The translations under genes and the position numbers were made by a program. This document shows positions 63,470 through 64,000 of a stretch of DNA of 64,000 nt, piece by piece. The DNA lies in the NCBI RefSeq assembly GCF_002706795.1, contig NZ_CP017705.1, positions 2,761,001-2,825,000 of the forward strand. Reading direction: 5' to 3'. The notes beneath the pieces are model-generated. The model was not told the DNA's origin and searched no databases. It was given only the letters and a program-made list of their open reading frames with translations. Position 1 is the first letter of the stretch. The number at the start of each line of letters is the position of its first letter. The stretch comes from Brevibacillus laterosporus DSM 25 (GTDB lineage: Bacteria > Bacillota > Bacilli > Brevibacillales > Brevibacillaceae).

Positions 63470-64000
63470 TTGCAAGCGAAACCGATTCATAAGCCTTGGC
63501 AATTACTTTTTCGCGTCTATCGCTACATTTTGCCCTTGCTTGAGCAAGAGTTCGCTTATTGGTACGAACGAGCGAAAGAAATCCCAGATAGGGAACTTCG
63601 AAAACAAGCCATAGCCAGCATGGATTCCAAGAAATTTCATTGTCAGGGTGGCTCTGTTTATGCTTCTCAAGTTATTTCTTATAAAGAAACGCTGGTCAAG
63701 CTAATCGTAGCTTATCAGACTATCAGTGATTATCTAGATAATTTGTGTGATCGCAGTACATCACTTGATCCAATTGACTTTCGCCAGCTGCATTATTCCA
63801 TGCAGGATGCACTAACTCCTGATGCACCGCTAAGAGACTACTATGAGTTTCGTGAGGAAAAGGACGACGGGGGCTTTTTGACTGGATTGGTTTTGCGATG
63901 TCAAGAGATGATTCAAAAGCTACCTTCTTATAAAGATGTTCAGCAACATATTCTGAATTTATCTACGCTCTATAGCGATTTGCAAGTATATAAACATATC
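63470..64000 (+). CDS. ytpB: Tetraprenyl-beta-curcumene synthase-like protein (YtpB, DUF2600), cut by window edge
   Basis: The frame starts with TTG at 63470, with AAAGGAGG 9 bases upstream, and stays open to the window end (177 codons). SMDSKKFHCQGGSVYA and VAYQTISDYLDNLCDRSTSL match YtpB of B. subtilis, which makes tetraprenyl-beta-curcumene from a heptaprenyl diphosphate. The C-terminal part is outside the window. YtpB uses an unusual class IB terpene synthase fold. The call rests on clear family motifs. Confidence 0.88.
   Translation, partial: MQAKPIHKPWQLLFRVYRYILPLLEQEFAYWYERAKEIPDRELRKQAIASMDSKKFHCQGGSVYASQVISYKETLVKLIVAYQTISDYLDNLCDRSTSLDPIDFRQLHYSMQDALTPDAPLRDYYEFREEKDDGGFLTGLVLRCQEMIQKLPSYKDVQQHILNLSTLYSDLQVYKHI

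Overview
The window looks like a chromosomal segment of a low-GC, endospore-forming Firmicute, most likely Brevibacillus (perhaps close to B. laterosporus). This is inferred from Bacillus-like protein sequences, strong AGGAGG ribosome binding sites, a SspK-type spore protein, the arginine catabolic roc genes with sigma-54 control, preQ1-I and TPP riboswitches, and several genes known mainly from spore formers. No rRNA, tRNA, CRISPR array or prophage was seen. Both window ends cut genes (ilvA on the left, a YtpB-type terpene synthase on the right).

Layout: 1-5.5 kb holds the end of ilvA and the arginine/ornithine block rocE-rocR-rocD with two sigma-54 promoters and RocR-type inverted repeats. 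5.5-10.4 kb holds a broken gene, an aldo/keto reductase, a DUF1361 membrane protein and the queCDEF operon behind a preQ1-I riboswitch. 10.4-13.2 kb is a phoX-tatA-tatC unit. 13.4-16.8 kb holds a GNAT remnant, ackA, and an IS3-family element inserted in the loop of the ackA terminator. 16.8-21 kb is a Tm-1-like operon (UPF0261 protein plus TIM-barrel protein) with its own sigma-54 activator, a consensus -24/-12 promoter and a perfect 16-bp inverted repeat. 21.2-26.5 kb holds pdxK and a nosD-nosL-nosY-nosF-lipoprotein cluster with no nosZ. 26.5-28.5 kb is an IS200/IS605 element (tnpA, tnpB, probable omega RNA) with a MITE-like insertion in its left end.

28.5-44 kb is mostly housekeeping and accessory: a LOG-family protein, MazG, Fur-regulated feoAB, an HD-GYP protein, a VanW-like fragment, a fused muramidase-deacetylase, motAB, a LysE exporter with a divergent MocR regulator, an M50 protease and several small (spore) proteins. 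44-48 kb holds a MacAB-type ABC exporter followed by a secreted protein built of four 22-residue repeats. 48-56 kb has pgi, thiO under a TPP riboswitch, a GH18 protein, NAD kinase and a Big-domain protein. 56-64 kb has a cyclase, arylamine N-acetyltransferase, uppP, a CvfB protein with an RG-rich extension, and a cytochrome P450 and TetR pair sharing a 35-bp dyad operator.

The least explained parts are the Tm-1-like operon, whose regulator carries the same TIM-barrel fold as one of the enzymes it probably controls, the repeat protein beside the MacAB exporter, the muramidase-deacetylase fusion, and the nosZ-less nos cluster with a His-rich NosL. Functions are inferred from remembered family motifs; no database search was run.
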